Source: Nitrogeniibacter mangrovi
Lineage (GTDB): Bacteria > Pseudomonadota > Gammaproteobacteria > Burkholderiales > Rhodocyclaceae
Direction: 5' to 3'
DNA length: 64,000 nucleotides
Assembly (NCBI RefSeq): GCF_010983895.1
Contig: NZ_CP048836.1
Coordinates: forward strand, 2,480,001 to 2,544,000
Numbering within the stretch: position 1 is the first letter of the stretch; each line of letters starts with the position of its first letter. Below the pieces are notes generated by a model. It was not told the DNA's origin and did not search any database. It worked only from the letters and a program-made list of their open reading frames with translations. Both the position numbers and the translations under genes were made by a program. Of the stretch, positions 10,048 to 19,541 are shown in pieces.

Positions 10048-13000
10048 TCACAAGGGCTGGCGCGTCCCGTCGGGGAACACCAGCAGGCCGCGCACCGGGC
10101 GCGCGCCGAACAGGCCGTCGAGAGCCGTGGCGTAGGAGCGCAACTGCTCCCGGTAGCCCGCCAGCTGCGCCGCGTCCGCCTGACCGCTCTTGTAGTCGAG
10201 CACCCACACCTCGTCGGCGAACACCACCAACCGGTCAATGCGCCCGAGCCGACCATCGGTGCGAACGATTTCCACCTCGTTGTAGGCGCTCTCGAAGTGG
10301 GCCGGATCGAAGAAGCGCTGCAGGTCGGGGGCGCCGAGGATCGCGTCGGCCGCCGCCCGGATCGCGGCCGGCACCGACGTCGGCGCCACGGCCCCCGGCG
10401 TCGTGCGCGCCTCGATGAGCGCATGCATGGCGGTGCCGAACGCGCGCCCCTCGGCGTCGTCGGCGACCTCGACACGCGTGCCCACCGGCGCGGCGCACGG
10501 TGGCACCGATTCGGGCGACACCGGCGCCGCCACGCACGCCGCCGGCGCCGCGCACACTTCCATCGCACCATGACCGTCGGGGCTGCCGAGCCGTTCGAGT
10601 GCCTGCGCGATGCGCCCGTAGTCCGACAACTGCTTGCCATTGCCGACACTGCCGCTGGCGACGAAGCATTGTTCCGCCCGGGTGATGGCAACGTAGAGCA
10701 GATTGAGCGCCTCGCGCCGTGCGGCGGCCTCGTCGGCCTCGAACACATGGGCCCGGGCACGACCCCGCAGTGCCTTGGTGGCATGCAGGGAGAAGTGTGT
10801 CGGCGCCGGCGCGCCCACCGGCCAGTCCATCACCGGCTGGTAGTTGTCGGGCTGCTGCCGGGTGTTGTTGGCATCGATCATCCACACCACCGGCGCCTCC
10901 AGGCCCTTGGCGCCGTGGATGGTCATGATGCGTACCCGCCCCTCGCCACCGCTCTCGGCCAGCGTGCCTTCGTCGGGGGCCTCCTCGTCGCCCGCGCTGC
11001 CGAGGCGGCGCAGTTCATCGACGAAGCGCGGCAGGCTGGGGAAGCGGCCGCCATCCACGTTCAGCGCCAGGGCCAGGAAGGCCTCCAGGTTCGCGCACAC
11101 GCCGGGCCACATGGCCGGCGGCACCCGGGCCTGATAGGCGCCGGGCACGTCGGCCTCGTGATAGATGTGGTCGAGCAGGTCGTGCACCGGCAGGCGCCGC
11201 GCCAGCTGCATCCAGTTGCCCAGCCACGCCACCGCGCGCCGGGCATCCGGCGCATGGATCGACGGCGAGGCGGCCAGCCGCCGCAGCCGCTGCCACCAGT
11301 GCCCGTCACCATGCCGCGCGATGTCGATGAGCAGTTCGTCCGAGGCCGCGAACACGGGGGTGCGCAGCACATGCGCCAGCGCCAGATCGTTGCCCGGCGC
11401 GACCAGGAACTCGAGCAAGGCGCCCAGATCGGCCGCCTCCAGCGTGGTCAGCAACTGGCCGCGGCTGACGCTCACATAGGGCACGCCGGCCTCCCGCAGG
11501 GCACGCTCGTACTCGGGCAGGATGCCGCGCTTGCGGGTGAGGATGAGCACGTCACCCCAGTGCATGGGCCGGCGCGCCTCGCCCTCGCCCACCATCAGCC
11601 GCCCGAACCACGCCTGCAGCTGGGCGACCATGACCCCGGCCTCCTCGCTGCGCGCCAGCGATTCGGCCACCGGCGCCGGCGTGGTGAGCGGGTCGCGCAA
11701 GCCCCCCGGCGCCGCGTGGTCGACCACCGCCGACGGCGCCTCCACCAGCGGCGCCAGCAGCACCTGGCCGGGCCGCGTGGCGCGCCGCGCCGTCTGCGCC
11801 GAGAAGCCGACGAATTCGGGCGCGTCGGCGAACACCGCATTGACCACGTCCACGATGGGTGGCGCGTTGCGCCAGGTCTGGTCATTGGGCAGGCGCACCG
11901 CATCGAAGCGCTCGCCCAGCCAGTGCGCAGCGTGCTGGAAGATGCGCGCGTCGGCGCGGCGAAAGCGGTAGATGGACTGTTTCGGATCCCCGACCAGGAA
12001 CATCGACGGACGCCAGGCGTCGGCGTCGTAGGCGCCCAGCCAGGCCAGCAGGATGCGCCACTGCACCGGGTTGGTGTCCTGGAATTCGTCGAGCAGGATG
12101 TGCCGGTAGCGCGCATCGAGCCGGGCCTGCAGATACGGTCCCTGCGCCTCGTCGGTGAGCAGCCGGTCCACATGGATTTCCAGATCGGCGAAGTCCATGA
12201 CCCGGCGCGTGCGCTTGAGCGCCTCGAATGCCTCGAGCAGCGCGCACCCGGCCCGCAAGCCCGCCGCGTTGAAGGCCATGACGCGCACCTCGGTACGCGC
12301 GTCGAGGCAGGCCTGGACGCGTTCGCACAGTTCGGCATGCAGCGCCAGCAGCTCGGCCTCCCCGGCCTCGCCGAGGCGTTTGGCCTGCGCGGCGGCCGGC
12401 TTGCGGGCACGCGGCTGCCCCTCGGTGGTGAGCATGACCGGCACCAGCGCCTCGAAGCGTGCCCCGTCGTCGGTCAGCGCCAAGGCGTCGATCAAGCGTG
12501 TCGCCAGGGTCTCGTCCTTGGCGGTATTGCGCCCGAGCAGCGCCGCGTAGGCGTGCAGCTTGTCGTCGAGCGCTGGCGCGGCAAAAAAGTGGGCCAGCGC
12601 ATGCTCGTCGCTGGTCGCGCCCAGGGCGTCGCCGATCCGGGCGATCACCGTGTCGAGCGGCTCGCCCGCCGCGAACACCGACCATTCGGCCCGGCGCGCC
12701 ACGAACTGCTCGAGCAGCGCGCGGGTGTTGAGCATGCCGAAGCCGCCGAACAGCGCGGTCAGCGCCTGCGCCTCGGGGCCATCGGGTTCGAGCTCGCAAC
12801 GGCGCGAAAGCATGGCCCAGGCCTCGTCCATCAGCGGACGCTCGGCATCGGCGAGCGCATAGCCGGCCATACCCGAGCTCAACGTCGCGCCGTTGAGAAT
12901 GCGGGTGAACCAGCCATGGAAGGTGGTGATGGTCATGCCCGGGCTGGCCTGCTCGACCCGCTCGATGAGGCCACGCGCCGCCGGCAGCGCGGCGCGGGCG

Positions 13001-13278
13001 GCCGCTTCGTCCAGACCGCGCTCCATCAGGAAGGCCACGGCCGTGGCGTCGTCGGCGCTGGCCAGCTCGCGCAGCCAGTCGCGCAGGCGCTGGCCGATCT
13101 CGCGCGCCGCCTTGCGGGTGTAGGTGATCGCCAGGATGTCGCCCGGGCGTGCTCCGGCGAGCAGGATGCGCAGCATGCGCGAGACCAGCAGCCAGGTCTT
13201 GCCGCTGCCGGCGCAGGCCTCGACCACCACGCTGCGCGCCGGGTCGAGCGCAGTGGAAACGAAATCCTCAGCGCGCAT
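10048..13278 (-). CDS. AddA-like UvrD-family helicase-nuclease
   Basis: 1076 residues. Superfamily 1 helicase motifs: Walker A AGSGKT at 23-28, motif II LLDEFQDTNPVQW and motif VI VAITRAEQ. The C-terminus is a PD-(D/E)XK nuclease with GRIDRL and VLDYKSGQ. This is the AddA arrangement, which processes double-strand breaks together with AddB for RecA loading. The start chosen is MRAEDFVSTALDPARSVVVE (13276-13278), overlapping the addB stop by 11 bp, which indicates translational coupling. Betaproteobacterial versions are divergent and often left unnamed, so no symbol is given. Confidence 0.9.
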   Translation of the reverse strand: MRAEDFVSTALDPARSVVVEACAGSGKTWLLVSRMLRILLAGARPGDILAITYTRKAAREIGQRLRDWLRELASADDATAVAFLMERGLDEAAARAALPAARGLIERVEQASPGMTITTFHGWFTRILNGATLSSGMAGYALADAERPLMDEAWAMLSRRCELEPDGPEAQALTALFGGFGMLNTRALLEQFVARRAEWSVFAAGEPLDTVIARIGDALGATSDEHALAHFFAAPALDDKLHAYAALLGRNTAKDETLATRLIDALALTDDGARFEALVPVMLTTEGQPRARKPAAAQAKRLGEAGEAELLALHAELCERVQACLDARTEVRVMAFNAAGLRAGCALLEAFEALKRTRRVMDFADLEIHVDRLLTDEAQGPYLQARLDARYRHILLDEFQDTNPVQWRILLAWLGAYDADAWRPSMFLVGDPKQSIYRFRRADARIFQHAAHWLGERFDAVRLPNDQTWRNAPPIVDVVNAVFADAPEFVGFSAQTARRATRPGQVLLAPLVEAPSAVVDHAAPGGLRDPLTTPAPVAESLARSEEAGVMVAQLQAWFGRLMVGEGEARRPMHWGDVLILTRKRGILPEYERALREAGVPYVSVSRGQLLTTLEAADLGALLEFLVAPGNDLALAHVLRTPVFAASDELLIDIARHGDGHWWQRLRRLAASPSIHAPDARRAVAWLGNWMQLARRLPVHDLLDHIYHEADVPGAYQARVPPAMWPGVCANLEAFLALALNVDGGRFPSLPRFVDELRRLGSAGDEEAPDEGTLAESGGEGRVRIMTIHGAKGLEAPVVWMIDANNTRQQPDNYQPVMDWPVGAPAPTHFSLHATKALRGRARAHVFEADEAAARREALNLLYVAITRAEQCFVASGSVGNGKQLSDYGRIAQALERLGSPDGHGAMEVCAAPAACVAAPVSPESVPPCAAPVGTRVEVADDAEGRAFGTAMHALIEARTTPGAVAPTSVPAAIRAAADAILGAPDLQRFFDPAHFESAYNEVEIVRTDGRLGRIDRLVVFADEVWVLDYKSGQADAAQLAGYREQLRSYATALDGLFGARPVRGLLVFPDGTRQPL

Positions 13279-15940
13279 GATGATCCTTGCGGCACACGCC
13301 GCGCACCTCGCACCAGTCGCAAGCACTGCCGACGCCGTTGGCGACCATGCCCGCGCCCTGCCCCAGGCGCTCGAACAGGCCGCTCAGGCGCGCCAGGTGG
13401 GCCGTGGCGTGGGCGGCCGGGTCGGCCACGGCGGCCGCCCCGAGCCGATCGCCGTCGAGCGACACATAGGCGGCCTGGGTGACGCTCTCGCCCATCAAGG
13501 CCGCGTAGACGGCCAGCTGCACATCCTCCGGATCGTTTGCCTGCTTGCGCAAGCGGTCCAGATCCCGTGTCTTGTAGTCGAGCACCGCCATCTGCCCACC
13601 CTGGCGGTCCACCCGGTCCAGGCGGCCACTGAGCGTGAGCGGACCGCCGTCATCCAGCGGCAACGGCCGCGTCACCGCGTGCTCGCCGACCGCGTAGCGC
13701 CACCCCTCGGCCTCGCGCCCACGCTGCCAGGCCAGGTAGTCGGGCAGGCGCTCGCACCAGCGCAACAGCCAGGCACGCTCCAGAAACCCGCGTCGGCCGG
13801 CAGCCTCGAAGGCCTCCTGGCTCAATGTCTCGAGCACCGCGAGCATGCGCGCATCGTCCTCGCCGGTCACCACCGGATACTGCTGGTGGAAGCGGTCGAG
13901 CACGACATGGACGAACTGGCCGTAGTCGCGCTTCTCCATCGCCTCCTGCACCGTCTCGACGCCGTCGAGCCCGAGCACGAAGCGCACGAAATACTGATAC
14001 GGGCAACGCACGAGGGCCTCGTAGCCATAGGCGGTGATCCGCGCCGGGCGCAGGTCGGCCGGCATCGTCGGCGCCGGCACCGGCGTGCCCAGCGGCGCCC
14101 GCGCCGGCATCGGCACCGGGGCCGCCGGCGCCACCAGCGCGGTGCCGAAATGCATCCGGTGCGCCAGATCCAGCAGATCGAGGTCGGCGGCCAGGGCATT
14201 GGGCTCGCCCTCGCGCAGGCGCTGCCAGGTAAACACCACCCGGCCGCAGCCGGCGATCAGCCCCGCCAGATCGTCACGCAAGCGGCGGATGCCGGAGGGC
14301 CGACCCGGCAGGCCGAGGTCGAGGCGCACGCCTTCATGCGCAAAGATCGGGCGCGCATCGTCCGCCTGCAGCTGCGCATCGTCCGCCCCCACGACGATGG
14401 CCACGTCGAAACCGCGCAGGCGGCAGGCGGGCAGGTGGGTCAGGATCACTGGCGAACGGATGCTGCGGTCGCGGAACAAGGCCTCGTCGAGCCCATTCTC
14501 GAACCAGGCGCGCCATTCGTCGAAATCCAGTTCGCAGGCTTCGCCCTGCAACTCCAGGGCGCGCGCCTCCAGCCAGTCGAGCAGCACCTGACCGGCCGCA
14601 TCCTGCGCCAGCGCGCTCGTTGCCCCCAAGGCGTCGAGCATGGCCGCGATCCGTTGCAGCCAATGCCGTGGCGTGCCCGGCTGAGTGGAAAAAGCGGCGC
14701 GCGCGGCGAGCAGGCGTTCGAGCAGCGGCGCCATGGGGGGATGATTGGCCTGCAGCGCCGCCAGGGCGTCGAGCCCGAGCACATGGTTGTGCGCACCGAT
14801 GGCCTGCTCCAGCGCGAGCACGGCCTCCTCGCGCACGGCATCATCCAGATCGGAGAGCACGAACGGCGACTTGGCCAGATCGAGCACGTCGCGGTGATAG
14901 CCGTCGTGGTGGAATACCTTGAAGCAGGCGTCCACCAGGGCCGCCGCCCGGGTGGTGGACAGTTTCCAGCCGGATTCGTCGGCCACCAGGATGCCGTCGC
15001 GCTCGAGCAGCGCCCGCGCGCGACGCGCGACCACCCGGTCCACCGCCACCAGGGCGACGGACTGGGCCCCCGCCACGAGGGCACGATGCACTTCATTCAC
15101 CACCGCGTGGGCTTCCTGCTCGAGGCTGTCGGCCGAGCGCATGGCGATGCGCCCGACCAAGGGCGTATCGACCGACAGGTCGCTCAGGCGGGACTTGAGC
15201 GGCAGCATCGAGCGTGCCGGATCGGTGGGCCAGGTCGCCTCGAGGCACTGCAGCACCGGATCGTCCGCCCCCGATCGGTCCGCCTGGCAGAGCATCACCG
15301 GCGCACGCTCGGCATGCGCTTCGAGCCACGCCTGCCACGGCGCCGCCAGCGGCCCTTCGGCGATGACCAGCAACGGCGCCGGGGCGCTCGCCGTCCACCG
15401 TGCCGCGCCCAGCAGGCGCGCGGCCACCAGCGACGGCGCCCCCACGCTCTCGGCCAGCCACAGGGCATGCACCACGCGGGCCTCGAAACGCAGCGCGTCG
15501 TCATCGCGTGCCGCATAGGCCCGCGCCAGCTGGTCGGCCAGGGCCTGCGCGTCCTGCGGCAGGCCGGCGCCGTGTTCGGTCAGTTCGTCGAACAGCGCAA
15601 TGAATTCGGCGCACAGCGCCCACAGGTTGCCTTGCGCGAACCAGCGCTTGTCACGCAGTTGGCGGTACAGCGCGAAGCGCCGCCGGTGCTCGGCCATGGG
15701 CGCGAACGCGTCGGCCCAGGGCGCCAGATGCACCTGCAGGGTCTCGACCGGCGGGAGCAGCAGCGCACCGCCGGCCATGCGCACCAGCGCCTGCTTGAGC
15801 GCCGGCGCGATCATGAGGTTGGGTACGACCACCCGCCAGGCGGTCAGGTCGCGCGACCGGGCGGCCGCCAGCAGGGTCTGCGCGCAGGTGTCGACAAAAC
15901 CCGCACCGGGTGCGATGCGGTGGAACTGCACGCCCCCCAT
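13268..15940 (-). CDS. AddB-like PD-(D/E)XK nuclease subunit
   Basis: 890 residues. The N-terminal half is a degenerate helicase region; the C-terminal nuclease shows GRLDRVDR and AVLDYKTRD. An AddB-style iron-sulfur staple is visible: one cysteine far upstream (LVRCPYQYFVRFVLG) and three at the end, C874, C877 and C883 (CDWCEVRGVC). AddB cuts one strand and recognises Chi-like sites in known systems. The start at MGGVQFHRIAPG (15938-15940) is chosen because the longer frame would enter the ferredoxin gene. Middle gene of the ferredoxin-addB-addA operon. Confidence 0.88.
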   Translation of the reverse strand: MGGVQFHRIAPGAGFVDTCAQTLLAAARSRDLTAWRVVVPNLMIAPALKQALVRMAGGALLLPPVETLQVHLAPWADAFAPMAEHRRRFALYRQLRDKRWFAQGNLWALCAEFIALFDELTEHGAGLPQDAQALADQLARAYAARDDDALRFEARVVHALWLAESVGAPSLVAARLLGAARWTASAPAPLLVIAEGPLAAPWQAWLEAHAERAPVMLCQADRSGADDPVLQCLEATWPTDPARSMLPLKSRLSDLSVDTPLVGRIAMRSADSLEQEAHAVVNEVHRALVAGAQSVALVAVDRVVARRARALLERDGILVADESGWKLSTTRAAALVDACFKVFHHDGYHRDVLDLAKSPFVLSDLDDAVREEAVLALEQAIGAHNHVLGLDALAALQANHPPMAPLLERLLAARAAFSTQPGTPRHWLQRIAAMLDALGATSALAQDAAGQVLLDWLEARALELQGEACELDFDEWRAWFENGLDEALFRDRSIRSPVILTHLPACRLRGFDVAIVVGADDAQLQADDARPIFAHEGVRLDLGLPGRPSGIRRLRDDLAGLIAGCGRVVFTWQRLREGEPNALAADLDLLDLAHRMHFGTALVAPAAPVPMPARAPLGTPVPAPTMPADLRPARITAYGYEALVRCPYQYFVRFVLGLDGVETVQEAMEKRDYGQFVHVVLDRFHQQYPVVTGEDDARMLAVLETLSQEAFEAAGRRGFLERAWLLRWCERLPDYLAWQRGREAEGWRYAVGEHAVTRPLPLDDGGPLTLSGRLDRVDRQGGQMAVLDYKTRDLDRLRKQANDPEDVQLAVYAALMGESVTQAAYVSLDGDRLGAAAVADPAAHATAHLARLSGLFERLGQGAGMVANGVGSACDWCEVRGVCRKDHHAR

Positions 15941-15951
15941 GGCGGCGCCGT

Positions 15952-16275
15952 TCAGCGTTCGAGCAGGTGCTTCTTGTCCTTCACCTTGGCCCACTCATCC
16001 GCATCGGGCAGCGCGTCCTTGCGCTCGATGATGACTTTCCACTGGGCGGCCAGCTCGGCATTGAGGGCGATGAAATCCTGTTGATCGTCCGGCACGTCGT
16101 CCTCGGCATAGATCGCCTCGACCGGACACTCGGCCACGCACAGGGTGCAGTCGATGCACTCCTCCGGGTCGATGACGAGAAAGTTGGGGCCCTCGTGAAA
16201 GCAATCCACCGGACAGACATCGACGCAGTCGGTGTATTTGCATTTGACACAGGCTTCGGTCACCACGTAGGTCAT
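15952..16275 (-). CDS. fdxA: 7Fe ferredoxin, FdxA-type
   Basis: 107-residue low-potential electron carrier with one 3Fe-4S and one 4Fe-4S cluster. Cysteine pattern: C9, C12, C17 and C21 ([14 protein letters not shown]), then [12 protein letters not shown]; the first site is the 3Fe type as in FdxA of Azotobacter. The C-terminal extension of about 45 residues is also characteristic. ATG at 16273-16275, GGAGAG upstream. The stop lies 11 bp before addB, so the ferredoxin seems to head the addBA operon. Whether it serves the AddB cluster or simply shares a promoter is unknown. Confidence 0.93.
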   Translation of the reverse strand: MTYVVTEACVKCKYTDCVDVCPVDCFHEGPNFLVIDPEECIDCTLCVAECPVEAIYAEDDVPDDQQDFIALNAELAAQWKVIIERKDALPDADEWAKVKDKKHLLER

Positions 16276-16539
16276 TGGATCATCTCTCCATTTATCGCTT
16301 CGGTGCTGCATGCGCCGACGTTCGCCGCATGCAGCACGTGTAGGCAGACTATAGCGCGACTGAGGCCCCGCCGGGAGCGCCGTGAAGCGTGCCGGCAGGC
16401 GCGTTTGCTTGACGTTCGCGGCGCCTTGACATAAGTTCGCTGGATAACAGGGTAAAACCACCGGTTTCCCCGACACATTCGGCCGCGTCCGGCCAATCCC
16501 CGATACCATCTACTCTCATTACCCCTGACGCGAGGAATC

Positions 16540-16866
16540 ATGAGCGAGCATATCCATTACGTCACCGACGGCACGTTCGAAGCCGAGGTGCTGCAATCCC
16601 AAACCCCGGTGCTGCTGGACTACTGGGCAGAATGGTGCGGCCCCTGCAAGATGATTGCGCCGATCCTGGACGAAGTGGCCAAGGAATACGAAGGCAAGCT
16701 GAAAGTTGCCAAACTGAACATCGACGAGAACCAGGACACCCCGGCCAAGTTCGGCATTCGTGGCATCCCGACCCTCATGCTGTTCAAGGGCGGCAACGTC
16801 GAGGCCACCAAGGTCGGCGCCCTGTCCAAGTCGCAACTGACCGCATTCATTGACAGCAACCTCTGA
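16540..16866 (+). CDS. trxA: Thioredoxin 1
   Basis: 108-residue cytoplasmic disulfide reductase with the active site WCGPCK and the cis-proline loop [11 protein letters not shown]. Length and sequence are standard for TrxA, which reduces ribonucleotide reductase, PAPS reductase and other targets using TrxB and NADPH. GAGGAAT precedes the ATG by 3-4 bases. It is followed by rho 140 bp later, an arrangement common in proteobacteria. Confidence 0.97.
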   Translation: MSEHIHYVTDGTFEAEVLQSQTPVLLDYWAEWCGPCKMIAPILDEVAKEYEGKLKVAKLNIDENQDTPAKFGIRGIPTLMLFKGGNVEATKVGALSKSQLTAFIDSNL

Positions 16867-16890
16867 TCGGCCCACAATCCGCTTCCATTA

Positions 16891-16938
16891 ACCGCGACGC
16901 CCCGCGGGCCCTCCGCCCTGATCCTCCGGCGTCGCGGT
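16891..16938 (+). promoter_or_regulatory. Long hairpin in the trxA-rho gap
   Basis: An 11-bp perfect inverted repeat (ACCGCGACGCC / GGCGTCGCGGT) encloses a 26-base GC-rich loop. It is followed on the plus strand by CGAAAAAATCC, so it has no U-tract in the sense direction. It may stop or slow trxA transcripts or form part of a rho leader; autoregulation of rho through its leader is known in E. coli. Confidence 0.5.
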
Positions 16939-17006
16939 CGAAAAAATCCCACCCGCACGACCTTCTGGCCACGACCGGCCTGCAATCCCCACATCTGTAG
17001 AAAATC

Positions 17007-18266
17007 ATGCAACTATCGGAGCTCAAGAATCTCCACGTCAGCCAATTGCTGGAAATGGCGCAGGAGAACAGTATTGACGGTGCGAACCGGCTGCGTAAGC
17101 AGGAACTCGTTTTCGCACTGCTGAAGAATCGCGCCAAGAAAGGCGAACCGATTTTCGGGGATGGCGTGCTCGAGGTGCTGCCGGACGGCTTCGGCTTCCT
17201 GCGCTCGCCGGAGGCCTCCTACCTGGCCGGAACCGACGACATCTACGTGTCGCCCTCGCAGATCCGCCGTTTCAACCTGCACACCGGCGACACCATCGAA
17301 GGCGAGATCCGCACCCCCAAGGACGGGGAGCGCTACTTCGCCATGGTGAAGGTGGACAAGATCAACCACGAGCCGCCCGAGGCGTGCAAGCACAAGATCC
17401 TGTTCGAGAACCTCACCCCGCTGCACCCCACCGAGTGCCTGACGCTCGAGCGCGACATGAAGGGCGGCGAGAACATCACCTCCCGCGTCATCGACATGAT
17501 CGCTCCCATCGGCAAGGGCCAGCGCGGCCTGCTGGTAGCCCCGCCCAAGACCGGCAAGACGGTGATGCTGCAGAACATCGCCCACGCCATCACCGCCAAC
17601 CATCCCGACGTCTCCCTCATCGTGCTGCTCATCGACGAGCGCCCGGAAGAAGTGACCGAGATGCAGCGTTCGGTCAAAGGCGAGGTCGTGGCCTCCACCT
17701 TCGACGAACCGGCCGCCCGCCATGTGCAGGTCGCCGAGATGGTGATCGAGAAGGCCAAACGCCTGGTCGAGCACAAGAAGGACGTGGTTATCCTGCTCGA
17801 CTCCCTGACCCGTCTGGCGCGCGCCTACAACACCGTGGTGCCGGCCTCCGGCAAGGTGCTCACCGGGGGTGTGGATGCCAACGCGCTGCAAAAGCCCAAG
17901 CGCTTCTTCGGCGCTGCCCGCAACATCGAGGAAGGCGGCTCGCTGACCATCATCGCCACCGCGCTGATCGACACCGGCAGCCGCATGGATGATGTGATCT
18001 ACGAGGAGTTCAAGGGCACCGGCAACATGGAACTGCACCTGGACCGGCGCATGGCGGAGAAGCGGGTGTACCCCGCCATCAACGTCAATCGCTCCGGCAC
18101 CCGTCGCGAAGAGATGCTCATGGCACCGGACGTGCTGCAGAAGATGTGGATCCTGCGCAAGCTGCTCTACGGCATGGACGATATCGACGCGATGGAATTC
18201 CTGCTCGACAAGATCAAGCAGACCAAGAGCAACGGCGAATTCTTCGACGCCATGCGTCGGGGATGA
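17007..18266 (+). CDS. rho: Transcription termination factor Rho
   Basis: Hexameric RNA-dependent ATPase that ends transcription at Rho-dependent sites. 419 residues, the same as E. coli Rho. The N-terminal RNA-binding fold ([20 protein letters not shown]) and cold-shock-like primary site ([18 protein letters not shown]) are present. The Walker A region is [13 protein letters not shown], followed by the Q-loop/R-loop region ending [18 protein letters not shown]. It begins 140 bp after trxA and ends before a bidirectional terminator. Confidence 0.98.
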   Translation: MQLSELKNLHVSQLLEMAQENSIDGANRLRKQELVFALLKNRAKKGEPIFGDGVLEVLPDGFGFLRSPEASYLAGTDDIYVSPSQIRRFNLHTGDTIEGEIRTPKDGERYFAMVKVDKINHEPPEACKHKILFENLTPLHPTECLTLERDMKGGENITSRVIDMIAPIGKGQRGLLVAPPKTGKTVMLQNIAHAITANHPDVSLIVLLIDERPEEVTEMQRSVKGEVVASTFDEPAARHVQVAEMVIEKAKRLVEHKKDVVILLDSLTRLARAYNTVVPASGKVLTGGVDANALQKPKRFFGAARNIEEGGSLTIIATALIDTGSRMDDVIYEEFKGTGNMELHLDRRMAEKRVYPAINVNRSGTRREEMLMAPDVLQKMWILRKLLYGMDDIDAMEFLLDKIKQTKSNGEFFDAMRRG

Positions 18267-18283
18267 CCCGCACTCGTCTGCCC

Positions 18284-18315
18284 ACGAAAACGCCACCTTC
18301 GGGTGGCGTTTTCGT
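18284..18315. terminator. Bidirectional terminator between rho and the RES gene
   Basis: A perfect 14-bp stem (ACGAAAACGCCACC / GGTGGCGTTTTCGT) closed by a stable TTCG tetraloop lies between the convergent rho and RES-toxin genes. The A/T run inside the stem gives both strands a U-rich 3' arm. Confidence 0.85.
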
Positions 18316-18323
18316 TGTCCGGC

Positions 18324-19070
18324 TCACGGGGTCCGCCAGGCGTCTGCGGCAAAGGTCATCGACTCGGCATCACGCCGCCACTGCACGCCGTCGACGCTGA
18401 CCGCCAGCCACCAGGTCTGGGTCGCCGCCAAGGGCTTGCGGTGGGCGAACCCGGCCGGCGTCAGCAGGGCCAGGCACCAGGCCGGCACGGCACTGCGCAC
18501 CGACCGATAGAGGATGCCGCCGACCCGCGCCGAGCGCGCGACGCGGGCGAAGGCCTGGGTATGGCGGTAATCGGTCGGGTGCGTCCAGGCCTCGGCATCG
18601 CGATCGAACGGGGCGCAACGCACATCCACCGTCGTCGTCGCCACCTCCGCACCGAAGGCGGTGTGCGGCACCGGCTCGAGCCGCTCGAGATCGACCGCGT
18701 CGTGCAGGAATCGCCAGCGCCAGTAGCCGAGTTCGGCCCCGGCCGTCGCCACCGTGTCGGCCCCGTAGAACACCCCCGGGTCGATACCCGACCGAAAGCG
18801 CGAGCCGCCGGGCAGCGGCGGATAGCGAAACGGCGTCGCAAGCAGGTAGTCGAGCGGCTCGGCCTCCGGCGGCAGGGCCGGCTTGGCACCATCGAGCAGG
18901 GCTTCGAGCACGTCCTGCTCGGCCGGCGAGTCGACGATCTTCATGGTCGAGGCCACATGCTGGGCCTCCACCATGCGCCACACCACGCCCGCCCAGCGAC
19001 GCGCCTCAGACGATACCGCGGGAGGCGTCCAGGTACTGAACGACACGCACCAGTCCTTCGGCAGAGACAA
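18324..19070 (-). CDS. RES-domain toxin (NAD-degrading type)
   Basis: 248-residue protein of the long RES family. Conserved pieces: TWTPPAVSSEARR at the N-terminus, VWRMVEAQHVASTMKIVD, YLLATPFRYPPL, SRFRSG and GVFYGADTVATAGAELGYWRW. Characterised RES toxins break down NAD+ (phosphorylase or hydrolase activity) and stop growth. The ATG at 19070 places the conserved N-terminus in the protein and makes it overlap the antitoxin gene by 65 bp. The upstream partner is the DUF2384/Xre-like antitoxin. Activity and toxicity are inferred from the family. Confidence 0.87.
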   Translation of the reverse strand: MSLPKDWCVSFSTWTPPAVSSEARRWAGVVWRMVEAQHVASTMKIVDSPAEQDVLEALLDGAKPALPPEAEPLDYLLATPFRYPPLPGGSRFRSGIDPGVFYGADTVATAGAELGYWRWRFLHDAVDLERLEPVPHTAFGAEVATTTVDVRCAPFDRDAEAWTHPTDYRHTQAFARVARSARVGGILYRSVRSAVPAWCLALLTPAGFAHRKPLAATQTWWLAVSVDGVQWRRDAESMTFAADAWRTP

Positions 19071-19386
19071 TCAGATCGATGGGGCGGCCACCCAACGCAC
19101 GGTTGTCGCTGGCCATCCACTTGCGCGCCGTGCCCTCCTCCCCGACGATGGAGTCGAGCGAGCGGAACGCGCGCACCAGCAACAGGGCGAACTCCCATTC
19201 CTTGCGCGCCGGATCGAGCACATAGGCGCCCCCGTGCAGGCGTGACACGGTCGCCGGGCTGATCCCGAGCACCCGCCCGAACACGGTGCGGCTGATCCCG
19301 AGACGTTCCGCCGCGCGGGCGACGGCCTTGCTCAACACCTGTCTGGCGTCGGCTTGGGATGCCACGGATTCGACAGCGGCCACCAT
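19006..19386 (-). CDS. Xre/MbcA/ParS-type antitoxin (DUF2384)
   Basis: 126 residues. The N-terminal helix-turn-helix contains RLGISRTVFGRVLGISPATVS. The C-terminal toxin-binding region, with WMASDNRALGGRPIDLI and the ending YLDASRGIV, is the DUF2384 signature (partly buried in the RES active site in known complexes). It comes first in the operon, as usual for antitoxins, and overlaps the toxin gene. Such antitoxins normally repress their own promoter; a candidate promoter is at 19418-19446. Confidence 0.88.
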   Translation of the reverse strand: MVAAVESVASQADARQVLSKAVARAAERLGISRTVFGRVLGISPATVSRLHGGAYVLDPARKEWEFALLLVRAFRSLDSIVGEEGTARKWMASDNRALGGRPIDLIVSAEGLVRVVQYLDASRGIV

Positions 19387-19417
19387 TCACGCCTCCCTTT
19401 TCATTTCCATAGAACAA

Positions 19418-19446
19418 ATCATACGACAACTTTTCCAAGGAAACAA
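19418..19446 (-). promoter_or_regulatory. Candidate promoter of the Xre-RES operon
   Basis: On the minus strand TTGTTT (19441-19446) and TATGAT (19418-19423) are separated by 17 bp, ending about 30 bp before the antitoxin ATG. The -10 matches 5 of 6 consensus bases, the -35 only 3 of 6. The surrounding AT-rich stretch is a plausible autoregulatory site. Confidence 0.5.
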
Positions 19447-19541
19447 ACCGGCGGCGATTTGTCAGGGTGATTACGAGTATTCATACCCCGCGAGCCTGAC
19501 CGATGATGCAATATCGACAAATCCGGCAAGGGAGAGGCCCG

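Noticed and set aside
9994-13482. 1162-codon plus-strand frame antisense to addA
   Set aside because: AddA has full helicase and nuclease motifs; the antisense product is Arg/Gly/His-rich and matches no family I know.
16426-16454. TTGACA as the -35 of trxA
   Set aside because: No acceptable -10 follows at 15-19 bp, so no promoter call was made.
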